Part shown: positions 8,627 through 16,894 of the stretch, piece after piece
Layout: each line of letters opens with the position of its first letter
Position numbering within the stretch: position 1 is the stretch's first letter
From: Fimenecus sp045543095
Lineage (GTDB): Bacteria > Bacillota > Clostridia > Oscillospirales > Acutalibacteraceae
DNA: 60,153 nt
Direction of reading: 5' to 3'
Assembly: GCA_045543095.1 (NCBI GenBank)
Contig: JAZQMC010000012.1
Span: 1-60,153, forward strand
Made by a program: the position numbers and the translations under genes
Notes under the pieces: generated by a model
The model's database searches: none
Told to the model about the DNA's origin: nothing
Seen by the model: only the letters and a program-made list of their open reading frames with translations

Positions 8627-8655
8627 AATATAGCATATTTTGAATTTTATGTCAA
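8627..8655 (-). promoter_or_regulatory. Strong sigma-A promoter of the XRE-LuxR operon
   Basis: On the minus strand, TTGACA (8655-8650), exactly 17 bases and TATATT (8632-8627). The leader to the ATG at 8598 is about 20 bases. Confidence 0.75.
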
Positions 8656-8728
8656 TTTTTGCATTAAATTGTTATATGTCTTTTCGTTTATGCAATATGT
8701 ACAAACAGATAGTTTGCTTTTTGACATG

Positions 8729-8777
8729 GTAGCCCTAAAGGTAGCCTTCTTTTTTAGAAAGTAACCTATGGGGCTAC
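8729..8777. promoter_or_regulatory. Long imperfect hairpin ahead of the envelope operon
   Basis: GTAGCCC (8729-8735) pairs with GGGCTAC (8771-8777). The stem extends through AAGGTA/AACCT and CTTCT/AGAAAG around a T-rich loop. A perfect TTGACA is immediately to the left (8721-8726) but no matching -10 is at the right distance. It could be an attenuator or the end of an upstream-initiated leader for the operon starting at 8841. Confidence 0.45.
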
Positions 8778-8840
8778 TTATTTTATGTATATATAAAGGA
8801 TAAAATTATATTGTAATATAGTACTAAGGAGGGCTGTGTT

Positions 8841-9179
8841 ATGCTGAAAGCTGTAACAAAAAGATTTACTGACAAGTCAACAATAAAGCAGTTTGAGTTT
8901 GAGTTCTATTGTGACTGTTGCGGTAAACCGATAAAAACAGATATACACGAATTTGTTTCAGGTTTCAAAGATAAAAAGTTTTTAAGTAATGATGAACGAG
9001 AAGCAAGAGCAATCATTTACGCAAATGACCACGGAAAAGCTTATGAACGTGCAAACAACGAAGTACGACTTGAGCTTAATAAATGTGAAATTTGCGGAAA
9101 TATGGTATGTGAAGAATGCACGGTATATGGGGTGGACCTTCAAGGAGGCCTATGTTGTAAAAACTGTGCTGAAAAATAA
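8841..9179 (+). CDS. Small zinc-binding protein, first gene of the envelope operon
   Basis: The 112-residue protein has no signal or membrane helix. It carries paired CxxC motifs: CDCCGKPI near residue 25, and CEICGNMVCEECTVYG followed by CCKNCAEK at the C-terminus. That is enough for two zinc sites in a treble-clef or LIM-like arrangement. I do not recognise a named family. The AAGGAGG ribosome site is eight bases before the ATG. It is followed 27 bases later by the SPFH gene and shares the zinc-ribbon theme of that operon, so a structural or adaptor role is likelier than catalysis. Confidence 0.75.
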   Translation: MLKAVTKRFTDKSTIKQFEFEFYCDCCGKPIKTDIHEFVSGFKDKKFLSNDEREARAIIYANDHGKAYERANNEVRLELNKCEICGNMVCEECTVYGVDLQGGLCCKNCAEK

Positions 9180-9206
9180 AATAGTTAGTTGAAGGGAGAA
9201 ATAAAT

Positions 9207-10601
9207 ATGGGACTTATTAAAGCAGGCGTAGGAGCACTCGGCGGTGTTCTTGCTGACCAATGGAAAGAGTTTTTCTATTGTGATTCAATCGACAAGGATG
9301 TAATGGTGGTAAAAGGAACAAAGCGTGTAGGCGGACGTTCCTCAAACACAAAAGGAAGCGACAATATCATTTCAAACGGTTCAGGCATTGCAGTTGCTGA
9401 CGGACAATGTATGATTATTGTTGAACAGGGCAAGATTGTTGAAATCTGTGCAGAACCCGGTGAGTTCACTTATGATGCATCAACTGAGCCAAGTATTTTT
9501 TCAGGTAAACTCGGTGACAGCATAAAAGAATCTTTCAGGACAATCGGCAAACGATTTGCTTATGGTGGGGATACGGGAAAAGACCAAAGAGTTTATTATT
9601 TCAATACAAAAGAGCTTGTCGGCAATATGTTCGGCACACCAAATCCCGTTCCGTTCAGAGTTGTTGACAGAAATATCGGATTAGATATTGATATTTCGGT
9701 TCGTTGTAACGGTACATATTCATATAAAATCAGCGACCCGATTTTATTCTACACTAATGTATGCGGTAATGTTGAAAGAGAATACACAAGAGAAGAAATT
9801 GATGCTCAATTAAAGTCAGAGTTTTTAAATGCTTTACAACCTGCATTTGCAAAAATTTCTGATATGGGAATCCGTTACAGTGCATTACCCGGTCACACAA
9901 TGGAACTGTCCGATGCAATGAACGAGGTTCTCACTGAAAAATGGGTAAATCTTCGCGGACTTTCAGTAGTGTCTGTTGCAATCAATTCAATTACAGCACC
10001 TAAAGAAGACGAAGATATGATTAAACAGCTTCAGAGGAATGCTGTTATGCGTGACCCGACAATGGCTGCCGCAACACTCGTTGGTGCTCAGGCTCAGGCT
10101 ATGCAGGATGCTGCAAAGAATGAAGCAGGTGCTATGACAGGCTTTATGGGTATGGGTATGGCAATGAATGCAGGTGGTGGCATGAATGCACAGAATCTTT
10201 TTGCTATGGGACAGCAACAAGCTGTGCAACAAGCACCTGTACAGAATGGTTGGAGCTGTTCTTGCGGTAATACAGTTTCGGGCAATTTCTGTCCTAACTG
10301 TGGTGCAAAGAAACCTGAACCTAAACCTGCGGGAGATGGCTGGAAATGCTCCTGCGGTGCAACAGCAACCGGAAAATTCTGTCCTGAATGCGGTTCACCA
10401 AAGCCTGCTGATGAAGGCTGGACTTGTTCCTGCGGTGCAGTAAATAAAGGCAAATTCTGTCAGAATTGCGGTAGTCAGAAACCAGCCGGTGCTCCTCTTT
10501 ATCAATGTGATAAATGTGGTTGGAAACCTGTTGACCCACACAATCCGCCAAAATTCTGCCCTGAATGTGGCGACATTTTTGATGTAAACGATGCTAAATA
10601 A
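9207..10601 (+). CDS. SPFH-domain 'virion core'-type protein with four C-terminal zinc ribbons (YdjI-like)
   Basis: Member of the YdjI branch of SPFH (stomatin/prohibitin/flotillin) proteins, which assemble at the membrane; B. subtilis YdjI links PspA to the membrane. Of 464 residues, the first 20 (MGLIKAGVGALGG...) look like an amphipathic membrane-targeting helix. The SPFH region runs to about residue 290, and then comes an Ala/Met/Gly/Gln-rich linker. Four zinc ribbons follow: three of type CSCG...FCxxCG and a last rubredoxin-like YQCDKCGWKPVDP...FCPECGD. Typical relatives carry one or two ribbons. The ATG at 9207 follows GAAGGGAGAAATAAAT; an in-frame TTG at 9189 has no ribosome site. The family is secure; a role in membrane stress is by analogy. 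Confidence 0.85.
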   Translation: MGLIKAGVGALGGVLADQWKEFFYCDSIDKDVMVVKGTKRVGGRSSNTKGSDNIISNGSGIAVADGQCMIIVEQGKIVEICAEPGEFTYDASTEPSIFSGKLGDSIKESFRTIGKRFAYGGDTGKDQRVYYFNTKELVGNMFGTPNPVPFRVVDRNIGLDIDISVRCNGTYSYKISDPILFYTNVCGNVEREYTREEIDAQLKSEFLNALQPAFAKISDMGIRYSALPGHTMELSDAMNEVLTEKWVNLRGLSVVSVAINSITAPKEDEDMIKQLQRNAVMRDPTMAAATLVGAQAQAMQDAAKNEAGAMTGFMGMGMAMNAGGGMNAQNLFAMGQQQAVQQAPVQNGWSCSCGNTVSGNFCPNCGAKKPEPKPAGDGWKCSCGATATGKFCPECGSPKPADEGWTCSCGAVNKGKFCQNCGSQKPAGAPLYQCDKCGWKPVDPHNPPKFCPECGDIFDVNDAK

Positions 10602-10620
10602 TTATTAGGAGGAAAATATA

Positions 10621-11589
10621 ATGGGACTTTTTGATAAAAAATATTGTGATATCTGTGGTGAAAAAATAGGCCTTTTAGGTAACAGAAAACTTGAAGACGG
10701 AAATATGTGTAAGGATTGTGCAAAGAAACTTTCACCTTTCTTCAGCGAAAGAAGAAGCTCAACTGTGGCAGAAATTAAAAATCAACTTGCGTACAGAGAA
10801 CAGAATAAGCAGATTCTTGCAGGTTTTACACCGATGTTCACCTTTGGTGAGAACGACAAAATCTACATAGACCCTATGAAGCAGAGTTTTGTTGTTTCAC
10901 GTCGTAATCCCGGAAGTTGGAGCGATGAAAACCCTGATGTTATTCCGCTTTCAAGTGTTACAGGCTGTAACCTTAGAATTGATGAAGACCGTGAAGAAAT
11001 TTACACACAGGGTAAAGACGGAGAAAGAGTAAGCTACAATCCGCCGAGATATAAGTTTACTTATGATTTCTATATCGACATCAATGTAAACAATCCTTAT
11101 TTTGACGAAATTACTGCAAGACTCAATGACAGCGACGTTGAGGGTATGGGCACAATGGAATATAACCGTTATCAGCAGACGGCACAGCAGGTTATAAACA
11201 ACCTCACACAAAACGGTAATGCAGGAATGAATAATGGCTTTAATCAACCAATGAATAACGGTTACAACCAGCCGATGAATAACGGTATGCCTATAAATCA
11301 GGGCTATGCTCCTGCAGGTGCTTATGGTCAGCCCAATCCCTATGCTCAACAAAATGCATATAATCAGCCAATGAACAACGGTTACAATCAACCTATGAAC
11401 AATGGCTTTAATCAGCCAATGAATAACGGTTACAATCAACCGATGAATAACGGTTACAATCAGCAACCGGCTTATGGTCAGCCTGTTCAAACGCAAACAC
11501 CTGTATCTCAGGCTTGGGTTTGTCCTGCTTGTAATGCTACAAATGAGGGTGGCAGATTCTGTATGGCTTGTGGTACACCACGAGGATAA
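10621..11589 (+). CDS. DUF4428 protein with Asn/Gln-rich tandem repeats and a zinc ribbon
   Basis: The 322 residues fall into four parts. An N-terminal DUF4428-type zinc module (CDICGEKIG, MCKDCAKKL) spans residues 1-45. A beta-rich middle region of about 130 residues (FTFGENDKIYIDP, FVVSRRNPGSW, VIPLSSVTGCNLRIDED) could be a PH-like fold. Residues about 200-290 hold degenerate repeats of N-Q-P-M-N-N-G-Y/F. A C-terminal ribbon, CPACNATNEGGRFCMACG, ends the protein. The first residues MGLFD are shared with the protein at 13593. TAGGAGG lies before the ATG, and the gene starts 19 bases after the SPFH gene. Function unknown; the repeat segment predicts self-association or phase separation. Confidence 0.8.
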   Translation: MGLFDKKYCDICGEKIGLLGNRKLEDGNMCKDCAKKLSPFFSERRSSTVAEIKNQLAYREQNKQILAGFTPMFTFGENDKIYIDPMKQSFVVSRRNPGSWSDENPDVIPLSSVTGCNLRIDEDREEIYTQGKDGERVSYNPPRYKFTYDFYIDINVNNPYFDEITARLNDSDVEGMGTMEYNRYQQTAQQVINNLTQNGNAGMNNGFNQPMNNGYNQPMNNGMPINQGYAPAGAYGQPNPYAQQNAYNQPMNNGYNQPMNNGFNQPMNNGYNQPMNNGYNQQPAYGQPVQTQTPVSQAWVCPACNATNEGGRFCMACGTPRG

Positions 11590-11592
11590 ATA

Positions 11593-11763
11593 ATGAAAAA
11601 TAAAATTATACTCGCAATAATTATTATTCTTGTAATCATTTTAATCGGAGTTATATATTATGTAAAAAATGTGATGATTGTCCGTGATAAAGACGGAATG
11701 GTCTATAAACCACAAAATCAGATTACTATGAATGATGAAACTTATGATAAAGGAGATGATTGA
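11593..11763 (+). CDS. Small single-pass membrane protein in the envelope operon
   Basis: A 56-residue frame, MKNKIILAIIIILVIILIGV and on, with one N-terminal hydrophobic helix (residues 4-24) followed by a charged tail ending in DETYDKGDD. It starts three bases after the preceding stop and its end overlaps the ribosome site of the next gene (AAGGAGATGATTGA), both typical of a coupled operon gene. The codons are used sensibly and there is no competing frame. It has no recognised family; it might anchor or tune a neighbouring complex. Confidence 0.6.
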   Translation: MKNKIILAIIIILVIILIGVIYYVKNVMIVRDKDGMVYKPQNQITMNDETYDKGDD

Positions 11764-11765
11764 CA

Positions 11766-12836
11766 GTGCCTACTATTGCTGAACAAAAATGTCCTTGTTG
11801 TGGCGGTGGAGTACAGTTTGACGCAGGTGTGCAAAAACTAAAATGTCCCTATTGTGAAACTGAGTTTGAAATCAACCAGTTAAATCAAGAAACTGCTGAC
11901 AATGTTGATTCAATAAACTGGTCTACACAGGATAATCAATGGTCATCGGGTGAAACTGACGGAATGAATGTTTATTCCTGTCAGTCATGTGGTGGCGAAA
12001 TAATTGCTGACAGTACAACAGGTGCTTCAAAATGTCCGTACTGTGACAATCCTGTAGTAATGAAAGGTCAGTTTTCAGGTGCTTTGCGTCCCGATTTGGT
12101 TATTCCTTTCAAGCTTGACAAAAAAGCCGCCAAGGAAGCATTGAAAAAGCATTTTGCTGATAAAAAGTTCGTTCCTAAAGCATTTCTTGACAATAACAGA
12201 ATAGAAGAAATCAAAGGTGTTTATGTTCCTCATTGGCTTTTCACCTGTGATGCAGTAGGAAATGCCAATTTCAAGGCAACAAAGGAAAGACGATGGTCTG
12301 ATAACAATTACAATTATAAGGAAACATCATATTACGATGTTTACAGAAGCGGAAACATTAGCTTTGACAACATTCCTGTTGACGGTTCAACAAAAATGGC
12401 AGATGACCTTATGGAATCCGTAGAGCCATTTGACTTGTCACAGGCAGTTGATTTCAATACAGCATATCTGGCAGGTTATCTTGCAGATAAATATGATGTT
12501 ACGGCAGAAGAAAGTATGAACAGAGCAAATGAGAGAATCCGTGCAAGTGTGGGAGATGCTCTTGCAGAAACTGTTAAAGGTTACGATTCAATCGATTCAC
12601 GCATTGTGAATATGAATGTTGCAAACGGATTTTATAAATATGCTCTTTATCCCGTGTGGATTCTCAACACATCGTGGAACGGTGAAAAATTCACTTTCGC
12701 AATGAATGGTCAGACAGGTAAATTTGTAGGTAATCTTCCTACAGATAAAAAAGCTGTTGTGATGGCATCTTTGTTACTGGGTGCAGGAATAAGTGCAGTT
12801 TTATGTGGCTTATCATTCCTGCTCGGATGGCTTTAA
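11766..12836 (+). CDS. TFIIB-type zinc-ribbon membrane protein (YdjG-like)
   Basis: About 356 residues. Two N-terminal zinc ribbons (CPCCGGGVQFDAG with CPYCETEFE, then CQSCGGEI with CPYCDNP) lie in residues 1-100. A long soluble region with VYVPHWLFTCD and a C-terminal hydrophobic helix (MASLLLGAGISAVLCGLSF) follow. This is the architecture of B. subtilis YdjG, often mislabelled as a PriA-like helicase; no helicase motifs are present. The start is uncertain: TTG at 11760 is four bases and GTG at 11766 ten bases after AGGAG; GTG was preferred. It is followed by a YdjH-like gene, strengthening the comparison with the ydjGHI group. Confidence 0.8.
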   Translation: MPTIAEQKCPCCGGGVQFDAGVQKLKCPYCETEFEINQLNQETADNVDSINWSTQDNQWSSGETDGMNVYSCQSCGGEIIADSTTGASKCPYCDNPVVMKGQFSGALRPDLVIPFKLDKKAAKEALKKHFADKKFVPKAFLDNNRIEEIKGVYVPHWLFTCDAVGNANFKATKERRWSDNNYNYKETSYYDVYRSGNISFDNIPVDGSTKMADDLMESVEPFDLSQAVDFNTAYLAGYLADKYDVTAEESMNRANERIRASVGDALAETVKGYDSIDSRIVNMNVANGFYKYALYPVWILNTSWNGEKFTFAMNGQTGKFVGNLPTDKKAVVMASLLLGAGISAVLCGLSFLLGWL

Positions 12837-12849
12837 GGAGGTGTCGGAT

Positions 12850-13566
12850 ATGATTAAAAAATTACTGACTATTTTCCTTATTACTGCAATTTGCATTTGT
12901 TCGATAATTTCAGTTTTGGCATATACTGAACAGTATGTTTTTGATTATGAAAATGCACTTTCCTATGACGAAGTTCAAGAATTGGAAAGCACAGCCGAGC
13001 AGATTGAAAACGAATACGGTTACTGTGTAATGTTCTGTATCACAGACGAAGAAACAGATGAAAATTATGCACAGAATATTTATGATACATACACGGACAA
13101 TGAAAACGGTATCATTTTCGTTCACAATATAGAAAGCGAAATGTATCACTACTATGTAACTGAATATGCAAGTTCAAGATTTGATTTAACAGAATTGCAA
13201 GATGCCTATGATTCAAACAACAGTTATTTTGGTGGAATAGAGAATTATTACACAGTTGCTGAATATTTGTTAAGTTACGATGACACTGAAATTAAAGATA
13301 CCGACACAGATGTATATACAACAGGCGACGAAACAGACAGCAGTAAAAGTCCTGTAAAAACAATCATTCTCTGTATTGTAGTGGGTATGGCTATGGGATT
13401 TATCATAATTCTTGCCATAGCATCAAAAAACAAGTCTGTGAGGATGCAGAAAAATGCAACGGTTTATACAAGACCGGGAAGCTTTGTTGTAACAGGCAGT
13501 TATGATAATTTCCTGTATAAAAATCTCGTTAAAACACCAAAACCAAAGCAGGAAAACAAAAAATAA
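12850..13566 (+). CDS. TPM-domain membrane protein (YdjH-like)
   Basis: Of 238 residues, 1-24 are a signal peptide or first membrane helix. Residues 30-150 form a divergent TPM domain (YDYENALSYDEVQELE-type start, GYCVMFCITDE, NGIIFVHNIE). An acidic linker, one strong transmembrane helix at about 175-197 and a short basic cytoplasmic tail (TPKPKQENKK) follow. The start is taken at 12850, where AAGGAGGTGTCGGAT precedes ATG; a longer frame would overlap the previous gene by 44 bases. Its place after the YdjG-like gene matches the B. subtilis order ydjG-ydjH. TPM domains act in membrane-protein quality control or as phosphatases in other organisms; the activity here is unknown. Confidence 0.75.
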   Translation: MIKKLLTIFLITAICICSIISVLAYTEQYVFDYENALSYDEVQELESTAEQIENEYGYCVMFCITDEETDENYAQNIYDTYTDNENGIIFVHNIESEMYHYYVTEYASSRFDLTELQDAYDSNNSYFGGIENYYTVAEYLLSYDDTEIKDTDTDVYTTGDETDSSKSPVKTIILCIVVGMAMGFIIILAIASKNKSVRMQKNATVYTRPGSFVVTGSYDNFLYKNLVKTPKPKQENKK

Positions 13567-13592
13567 ATGTTAATCTTTAAGGAGGGTTACCA

Positions 13593-14204
13593 ATGGGACT
13601 TTTTGATTCACTTAAAAGGCAGGCAGAATCTACAATCAAAAGAGAGGTTTCGCAGGGAATAAACAAAGCAGTGAACAACGCTGCACAATCTGTTGCAAAA
13701 GGAAGAAACCATTCTGAAACTTTTACTTTTGCATCACTTCCCGCAAATGTTGCTGAACTTCAAGCACTTCCCGAATCAAATCTTGATTCTGCTTTTAAAA
13801 CAACAGCACTTACTCTTGCAGTTTTGTGCAATTATGAGCACAATCCTGATGCCACAATAGAAATGCTCAATTTCCTTAAAGGTCCAGGTGAAATCAGCGG
13901 ATTTGAAAAGCAGTTTATCAAAGAACACCTTGGTTCTGAAGGCTATAAAGCACGTTCATTTTTTGAGGGTGCAACTCCACAGAACAGCTATAAGCCAAAT
14001 GTTCCTTATAAAATAACAGTTATTGAAAATCCCTATTCTTTTGATAACGAAAATTGGGCAACACTCTATGTTCAGAGTGGTGGTGCGGATAACCCAAGAC
14101 CGATGAAACTTCGCAAAAAGCCTTCAACAGGTCAATGGTTCCTTGTTGAAATTCAATGCCTTGCAGATATCCGTGTACCTGTAGAGGAAGACCCTTGGGC
14201 ATAA
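13593..14204 (+). CDS. DUF6935-type protein, possible peripheral membrane protein
   Basis: 203 residues without signal peptide or membrane helix. The first 40 (MGLFDSLKRQAESTIKREVS and a following Ala-rich stretch) form a likely amphipathic or coiled helix resembling the starts of membrane-stress proteins. The rest is a compact alpha/beta domain (LPANVAELQALPE, NYEHNPDATIEML, YKITVIENPYSFD, GQWFLVEIQCLADIRVP). The DUF6935 label is from memory of proteins found with YdjI-like genes and is moderately sure. AAGGAGG precedes the ATG, and it sits 26 bases after the TPM gene. It is the only candidate in the operon to play a PspA-like peripheral role, although the fold is clearly not PspA. Confidence 0.65.
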   Translation: MGLFDSLKRQAESTIKREVSQGINKAVNNAAQSVAKGRNHSETFTFASLPANVAELQALPESNLDSAFKTTALTLAVLCNYEHNPDATIEMLNFLKGPGEISGFEKQFIKEHLGSEGYKARSFFEGATPQNSYKPNVPYKITVIENPYSFDNENWATLYVQSGGADNPRPMKLRKKPSTGQWFLVEIQCLADIRVPVEEDPWA

Positions 14205-14226
14205 AAAGAAAAAAGGAGAAATTATT

Positions 14227-15651
14227 ATGAAAAAAATATTTGCAATTATTCTTGCATTATTAATGCTATTTTCACTTACAGCTTGCGGTGACAAAAATCC
14301 TGATAAACCAAACGATACAAAACAACCTTCAGGCGATGCCGACATCACAACCTCATTCTTTGAGATTAAACTCAGTGATGATTGGAAAAATATCGAAGAA
14401 GACTTAAAGAATGAAGAGGAATATTCTAAAGCGGTTCTTCAGGTGCTTGACCCCGCAGATGAAGAATATTACTTAATCGAGGCAACAATCAGCGTTGAAA
14501 TCGGCGAACCATATGATTTCCGTGAAGACCTTGTTTACTACGGCTTCAATCAGTATGAATATGAAGTGAATAAAGCTTATGAAACCGTTAAAATCGGCGG
14601 TGTTGACCTTCTTAAATATGATGACGGCGAAGAAACTCTCGTTTATTTTAACCGTATTGAAGGTGCAAACGCATCTGTTTACATAAGGTTTGATGCAACC
14701 GATATCAAGGATGCTCATATTCAGGCACTTCTCGACGGCATAACATTTAATCTTAAGGATATAGGTAACGAAGATGGTCCTTGGGAATGGGAAGGAACAC
14801 CTTTCTCTGCAACAGATAAGAGTGCAACAGCAGGCTCATTAAATATACAGTCAAAATGGATAAAACTTGATGAGCATATTTCAACATTTGAAACATTTGA
14901 CCATTCAGTTGCAGCAGTTGGCAATAACATTTATCTTCTTGTTGACGGCGAATTGAGAAAATGTGCATTGGTTGACGGAACATTAGCATTTGATAAAACA
15001 ATAGAACTTCCTGAAGATGATTATGACAGTGTTGAAGCAACAAGTGACGGCACACTCTGGCTCAGCGGTTCAATGAATGACATTATCTGCATTAAAAATG
15101 ACAAAGTTACAGCAACTTATGAAGATATTGACAATCTCGCAATGCATCCGTCAGGAACTTGGGGTATTAACTACTTTACATCAAGTGAATGTAGCAAAGT
15201 AACATTCAACGGTGATTCATATACTTCTGTCCCAATGAACTTTAAAGAAGTTGAAACAATTATGCATCTCAATGTTGATGAAAACAACATTTATGTATGT
15301 GGTAGTGCAGCAGATGACAGCGGACACAAGGTTTTTGTCTATAGTGCGGACGGCAAATTACAGAAAACATTGTGTGACGCTGAAGGCGAAGGTCTTGGCA
15401 GTATCACATTTATGGCACAGAGTTCAAACGGATATATCGGATTTGACGGCAATATGAGAGATGTTCTTCTTTGGGACAACGATGGTAAGTTTGTTGCTGA
15501 AATTTCTGACGGAGATTTGTTCAGCACAAATTATCCTTGGTTCTGCAATTCAGCATTACTCTCTGATGGTAGCATCATTACAATTATGACTGAAGAACGT
15601 GAAGACAAATCAGCAACAGAACTTGTTGTGTTCACAGTTAATGGATTTTAA
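14227..15651 (+). CDS. Lipoprotein with possible beta-propeller domain
   Basis: The 474-residue protein has a lipoprotein signal (residues 1-20, lipobox LTAC), an acidic linker and an N-terminal domain of about 150 residues. Then comes a region of repeated strand pairs with turn motifs such as VDGELRK, SDGTLWLSG, DENNIYVCGSA, SADGKLQK and DNDGKFVAE. Those are typical of a six- or seven-bladed beta-propeller (PQQ/SMP-30-like). It would sit on the outer face of the cytoplasmic membrane. AAAAGGAG precedes the ATG. It belongs to the envelope operon and is followed six bases later by a second lipoprotein. Its binding partner is unknown. Confidence 0.7.
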   Translation: MKKIFAIILALLMLFSLTACGDKNPDKPNDTKQPSGDADITTSFFEIKLSDDWKNIEEDLKNEEEYSKAVLQVLDPADEEYYLIEATISVEIGEPYDFREDLVYYGFNQYEYEVNKAYETVKIGGVDLLKYDDGEETLVYFNRIEGANASVYIRFDATDIKDAHIQALLDGITFNLKDIGNEDGPWEWEGTPFSATDKSATAGSLNIQSKWIKLDEHISTFETFDHSVAAVGNNIYLLVDGELRKCALVDGTLAFDKTIELPEDDYDSVEATSDGTLWLSGSMNDIICIKNDKVTATYEDIDNLAMHPSGTWGINYFTSSECSKVTFNGDSYTSVPMNFKEVETIMHLNVDENNIYVCGSAADDSGHKVFVYSADGKLQKTLCDAEGEGLGSITFMAQSSNGYIGFDGNMRDVLLWDNDGKFVAEISDGDLFSTNYPWFCNSALLSDGSIITIMTEEREDKSATELVVFTVNGF

Positions 15652-15656
15652 TAAAT

Positions 15657-16862
15657 ATGGATAAGTTAAAAAGAATCCTTTGTGTTCTGCTTTCATTATG
15701 TGTCATAATCGGCTTTGCTTCTTGTGAAAAAGACAATCCCGATGAAAATGTAACGGATAATTCTTCAACAACGCAGACTTCCAATGAAAACACAAAGAAC
15801 GAAATAAAGGTTATTTCTCTTAATAAGGAATACATTTCTCATTATGAGTGGTATGAAGATACTTCTACAATGCTCGTAAGAAGTGAATATTCGGATGTTA
15901 CTCTCGATAAATCTATGGAGAAACAATATCCGCTTCTTGCAAAAACTCTTTCGGAAACCTCTGCTATGAGAAAACGAGCAATGGAAGATGAGAAGGATAA
16001 TTACATCTCCTTTGCTACGGAAGAATTTAAAAAGGATAGTGAGTCTTTCTCAACTTATATTTCAACTCATGATGTTCAGGTAAGGCGTGCTGACAGTATA
16101 GCAGTAAGTATTCTTGAAGATTATTATGCAAACGGTCGCAGAGGTTTCAACGGAATCAATTATGATACCGAAAGCGGAAAAGAGCTTGGACTTGCAGATG
16201 TTTTTACGGGCACTTCAAAAATCCCCACAGTTGTTGAAAAAGAGATTATTAACCGTATAGGTGAAGATGAGCCAGCTGACGATACTGCTGTTATTGAATA
16301 TTTTAAAAATACTCCTGAGGACAGTATCACGTGGACTCTTGATTACAACGGCGTAACATTCTATTTCAATTCGGGTGATATTGCACCAACTAATTTCGGT
16401 GTTCAGATTGTAACTGTAACCTTTGCAGAATATCCCGATTTGTTCAATAAGAAATATACCACCGTGCCCGACGAGTATATTGTAAGTCTGCCTGTATCAG
16501 CATCGTTTTACATCGATATTACAGGTGATAAAAAAGCAGAAGAACTTATCGTTTCAGGTGATTATGATGAAGACACTAAGTTTTACCATGCCATCAGCAT
16601 AAATTCTGAAACCTCAGAGTATGAAACAGAGTGGTTCTCATATATCGAACCATATTATGTTAAAACAGCAGACGGAAAAAGTTATGTTTGTGTTTTCAGC
16701 GTGAACAATGAAGAAGAGGGAAAGGACTTTACACTTAGTGTTTATGAATTCGTAAACGGTAAAGCTAAACTCCTCAGCACTTCAAAGACTGGTTTGGATT
16801 GCATAGGCGAAAATATCTTTGCTTTGCCAACTAACCCGTCAGAATTATTGTCGGTCGGATAA
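15657..16862 (+). CDS. DUF3298-type lipoprotein (RsiV C-terminal-like)
   Basis: The 401 residues begin with a lipoprotein signal (lipobox FASC at about residue 22). A linker rich in Asp/Thr follows, then a DUF4163/DUF3298 pair (about residues 40-265: GRRGFNGINYDTESGKELGL, WTLDYNGVTFYFNSGDIAP). DUF3298 is the extracellular part of anti-sigma factor RsiV, which binds lysozyme in B. subtilis. This protein has no anti-sigma part, so a ligand-binding role on the cell surface is inferred. A C-terminal domain of about 120 residues is unassigned. The start is five bases after the previous stop without an obvious ribosome site, suggesting translational coupling. It is the last gene of the operon. Confidence 0.75.
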   Translation: MDKLKRILCVLLSLCVIIGFASCEKDNPDENVTDNSSTTQTSNENTKNEIKVISLNKEYISHYEWYEDTSTMLVRSEYSDVTLDKSMEKQYPLLAKTLSETSAMRKRAMEDEKDNYISFATEEFKKDSESFSTYISTHDVQVRRADSIAVSILEDYYANGRRGFNGINYDTESGKELGLADVFTGTSKIPTVVEKEIINRIGEDEPADDTAVIEYFKNTPEDSITWTLDYNGVTFYFNSGDIAPTNFGVQIVTVTFAEYPDLFNKKYTTVPDEYIVSLPVSASFYIDITGDKKAEELIVSGDYDEDTKFYHAISINSETSEYETEWFSYIEPYYVKTADGKSYVCVFSVNNEEEGKDFTLSVYEFVNGKAKLLSTSKTGLDCIGENIFALPTNPSELLSVG

Positions 16863-16894
16863 TAAAATTAATTGTTATCCAAGTTAAAGTTAAT

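Noticed and set aside
11220..11480. Tandem repeats in the Asn/Gln-rich gene as a CRISPR-like array
   Set aside because: The units are about 24-30 bases without unique spacers, stay in frame and encode NQPMNNG. There are no cas genes.
10951..11496. 181-residue antisense frame with repeated VIHRLIVTV units
   Set aside because: It is the mirror of the NQPMNNG repeats; hydrophobic only because Asn/Gln codons reverse to Val/Ile/Leu codons.
11766..12836. PriA-type primosomal helicase annotation for the zinc-ribbon protein
   Set aside because: Only zinc ribbons are shared; no Walker or helicase motifs, and a C-terminal membrane helix is present.
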